In this document: piece by piece, positions 61,861 through 64,000 of the stretch
Layout: every line of letters starts with the position of its first letter
How positions within the stretch are numbered: position 1 is the stretch's first letter
Origin: CAYYYP01 sp964475985
Lineage (GTDB): Bacteria > Bdellovibrionota > UBA1018 > CAYHWW01
Reading direction: 5' to 3'
NCBI GenBank assembly: GCA_964475985.1
Contig: CAYYYP010000002.1
Span: forward strand, 124,001 to 188,000
DNA length: 64,000 nucleotides
Program-made: the position numbers and the translations under genes
Notes under the pieces: model-generated
Told to the model about the DNA's origin: nothing
Database searches by the model: none
Seen by the model: the letters and a program-made list of their open reading frames with translations, nothing else

Positions 61861-63870
61861 TTAGGTATCCAACCGTTCTATAATTTCATCATTTACTAAA
61901 TGGGGCATCGTGATTTGAAGCAAAGGGTTAGAAGCCATGGCACGGTTCGCCGTGAAAATGGCCTCCTTATTCCTGGCCCAACTTCGCCTTGCAATGCCGT
62001 TATTCACATCCCAAAAAAGCATGGATTCAAGGCGTTTTTGGCATTCGGCAGAGCCATCGATGACTAAACCAAAACCTCCGTTAATCACTTCGCCCCAGCC
62101 CACACCGCCGCCGTTGTGCAGGGAGACCCAGGTTGCTCCGCGAAAGGCGTCACCTACGAAGTTTTGCACCGCCATATCGGCAGTGAAGCTTGATCCATCA
62201 TAGATGTTCGACGTCTCGCGATAGGGTGAGTCCGTGCCCGACACATCGTGGTGATCCCTGCCTAGTACTACGGGAGCGGAAAGTTTTCCCTGCAGAATGG
62301 CTTCATTGAACCCTTTAGCTAATTCCATGCGCCCTTCGGCGTCGGCATAAAGAATTCGGGCTTGGGAACCAACCACCAATTTATTTTGTTTAGCTGTTTT
62401 GATCCAATGCAAATTATCGGAAAGTTGTTGCGCAGTTTCGGGGGGTGCAGATTTTAAAAGCCGTTCCAGTACCGTGGCCGCAATGGCATCGGTAGTATCT
62501 AAATCTTTTTCGTTGTTAGATGTGCATACCCAGCGAAAAGGCCCAAAACCATAGTCAAAGCAGAGGGGGCCCAGGATGTCCTGAACGTAGGAGGGGTATT
62601 TGAATGTGCCATCGCCGTTTACGATGTCGGCTCCGGCGCGTGAAGCCTCAAGTAAAAAGGCGTTTCCGTAATCAAAAAAATACATGCCTTTTTGCGTCAT
62701 TTTTTGGATGGCGGTGGCGTGTCGACGTAAAGTTTTTTCGACCTCGGATTTAAATTTCTTAGGATCCGTGGCCATCATTTTTTGGGCGTCTTCAAACGAA
62801 ACGCCTACCGGGTAATAACCGCCGGCCCATGGGTTGTGCAGAGAGGTTTGGTCAGAGCCAATGTCTACGGTAACGTTATTTTCAACGAAGGCTTCCCACA
62901 GATCAACGATATTGCCCTGGAAGGCCAGAGATACGGCTTGTTTCTTTAGTCTTGCTTCGGTGATTCGCGAAATGAGCCTGTCAATATCGCTATAGACTTC
63001 ATCCACCCAACCCTGAGCGTGCCTAGTAGCGATGGCTTTTGGGTTCACTTCAGCGATGACCCCAATGGCTCCCGCAATGACCGCAGCCTTTGCTTGGGCG
63101 CCCGACATTCCCCCAAGGCCAGCGGAAACAAAAACTTTTCCTGCAAGGCCACTGGCGTTTCCGTTTGCCAGCCTTCGGCCAGCATTTAAAATTGTAATGG
63201 TGGTGCCATGCACGATGCCCTGCGGGCCAATGTACATAAAAGAACCGGCCGTCATTTGTCCGTACTGCGTCACTCCTAGCGCATTAAATTTTTCCCAATC
63301 ATCAGGCTTTGAGGCGTTGGGAATCATCATACCGTTTGTAACCACGACCCGGGGTGCCGCAGAAGAAGAAGGAAAAAGACCCAGTGGATGCCCGGAATAA
63401 AGTACGAGCGTTTGTTCATCCGTCATGGTGGCCAGGTATTTCATGGTGAGAAGATACTGCGCCCAGTTCTGGAATACGCTGCCGTTACCACCGTAGGTAA
63501 TGAGCTCGTGGGGATGTTGCGCTACGGCCGGATCCAGGTTGTTTTGGATCATAAGCATAATAGCGGCCGCTTGTTTTGATCGGTGAGGGTACTCGTGAAG
63601 ACTGCGCGCCTGCATTTTGTATTCAGGGCGAAAGCGATGCATGTAGATGCGGCCGAACTGTTTCAGTTCAAATAGGAATTCGGCTGCCAGTACCGCATGA
63701 TGTTTTTCAGGAAAATATCTAAGCGCATTTCGCAGAGCCAAGGCCTTTTCCGCCTTGGAAAGGATGTCTTTCCGGCGGGGGGCATGGTTCACATTTGGGT
63801 CAAAAGTTTTTGGATGAGGAAGATCCTCCGGAATGCCCCGGAGGATCTCTTCACGAAAGTCGATGGCCAA
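61861..63870 (-). CDS. hutU: Urocanate hydratase (long form)
   Basis: HutU adds water to urocanate, the second step of histidine degradation to glutamate, using a tightly bound NAD. At 669 residues it is the long form (common lengths are about 555). Visible blocks are ITYGGNGSVFQNW, LYSGHPLGLFPSS, GQMTAGSFMYIGPQGIVHGTT, SAGLGGMSGAQ (NAD-binding), DQTSLHNPWAGGYYPVG and SLHNGGGVGWGEV. The start is TTG at 63870 with an aggggcg RBS about 10 bases upstream. Together with gdhA it implies catabolic use of histidine via glutamate. Other hut genes are not in the window. Confidence 0.94.
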   Translation of the reverse strand: MAIDFREEILRGIPEDLPHPKTFDPNVNHAPRRKDILSKAEKALALRNALRYFPEKHHAVLAAEFLFELKQFGRIYMHRFRPEYKMQARSLHEYPHRSKQAAAIMLMIQNNLDPAVAQHPHELITYGGNGSVFQNWAQYLLTMKYLATMTDEQTLVLYSGHPLGLFPSSSAAPRVVVTNGMMIPNASKPDDWEKFNALGVTQYGQMTAGSFMYIGPQGIVHGTTITILNAGRRLANGNASGLAGKVFVSAGLGGMSGAQAKAAVIAGAIGVIAEVNPKAIATRHAQGWVDEVYSDIDRLISRITEARLKKQAVSLAFQGNIVDLWEAFVENNVTVDIGSDQTSLHNPWAGGYYPVGVSFEDAQKMMATDPKKFKSEVEKTLRRHATAIQKMTQKGMYFFDYGNAFLLEASRAGADIVNGDGTFKYPSYVQDILGPLCFDYGFGPFRWVCTSNNEKDLDTTDAIAATVLERLLKSAPPETAQQLSDNLHWIKTAKQNKLVVGSQARILYADAEGRMELAKGFNEAILQGKLSAPVVLGRDHHDVSGTDSPYRETSNIYDGSSFTADMAVQNFVGDAFRGATWVSLHNGGGVGWGEVINGGFGLVIDGSAECQKRLESMLFWDVNNGIARRSWARNKEAIFTANRAMASNPLLQITMPHLVNDEIIERLDT

Positions 63871-63889
63871 GTTCTACGCGCCCCTGGAG

Positions 63890-64000
63890 CTAAAGCTTGA
63901 TCCAAAGATAACCGCGATTTTTTTGCGCAGTTTTATCTTGGGTCACCATACCCTTAAGTAAAGTCTCTTCGGAAACCCAGTAGGGCTCATACCATTGACG
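63890..64000 (-). CDS. C-terminal fragment of an unknown gene
   Basis: An open frame runs in from the right edge of the window on the minus strand for 36 residues and stops at 63890. It ends with TAQKNRGYLWIKL. It is too short to identify. It lies 19 bases before hutU on the same strand, so it may be part of the same operon. Confidence 0.45.
   Translation of the reverse strand, partial: RQWYEPYWVSEETLLKGMVTQDKTAQKNRGYLWIKL

Overview
The window looks like a chromosomal segment of a free-living Gram-negative bacterium of the Bdellovibrionota/deltaproteobacterial type. The reasons are an unusually high load of signal-peptide-bearing proteins of unknown function, lipoproteins, outer-membrane barrel candidates, MotAB-like and TatA proteins, and housekeeping genes (coaX-coaBC, accA-gmk-rel, polA, gdhA, hutU) of proteobacterial character. 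Taxonomy is inferred only from gene content. Two runs of N (10 bases near 1.59 kb, 100 bases near 60.5 kb) show that this is a scaffolded draft assembly. I found no tRNA, rRNA, CRISPR array or insertion sequence.

Layout. 0-2.5 kb: end of type III pantothenate kinase, then coaBC and panC, a coenzyme A/pantothenate cluster. 2.6-8.4 kb: an AAA+ double-ATPase with an apparent export signal, facing a His-rich exported membrane protein and an outer-membrane-barrel-like protein. 8.5-12.1 kb: tatA, an M20 dipeptidase and two paralogous exported proteins. 12.1-17.1 kb (minus strand): a small RAMA-like protein, a small exported protein, and a coupled lipoprotein/Kelch pair sharing a C-terminal domain. 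17.2-23.4 kb: a MotA/MotB-like pair whose MotB lacks the usual ion-binding Asp, an exported FlgT-like protein and a secreted subtilase. 23.6-26.7 kb: a giant Cys-containing exported protein, followed by a 24-bp perfect inverted repeat.

27-40 kb is mostly housekeeping: trxA, gmhA, an RDD membrane protein, polA, a disordered Gln/Arg-rich protein, an unusual glycosyltransferase with a signal peptide, glutamate dehydrogenase, a uracil-DNA-glycosylase-like protein, an RNase D-like exonuclease and an FAD-linked D-2-hydroxyacid dehydrogenase. 40-46.2 kb is one uninterrupted reading frame that joins a histidine-kinase/double-receiver protein to a 1524-residue lipoprotein. 46.2-50 kb is an accA-gmk-rel operon. 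50-54.3 kb holds a FliL-like membrane protein, a DEAD-box helicase, an RRM protein and an exported MsrB-MsrA fusion.

54.5-60.8 kb is the most interesting part: a tight four-gene operon of exported proteins. The first two are diverged paralogues carrying an Arg...Glu pattern reminiscent of bacterial ADP-ribosyltransferase toxins. The third is a Cys-rich membrane-segment protein. The fourth is an exported HD-domain phosphohydrolase, interrupted by an N gap whose flanks are an identical 55-bp sequence; collapsing the gap restores one reading frame. 60.9-64 kb has a DUF1456 protein, epmC (EF-P hydroxylase), hutU (urocanate hydratase) and the 3' end of another minus-strand gene.
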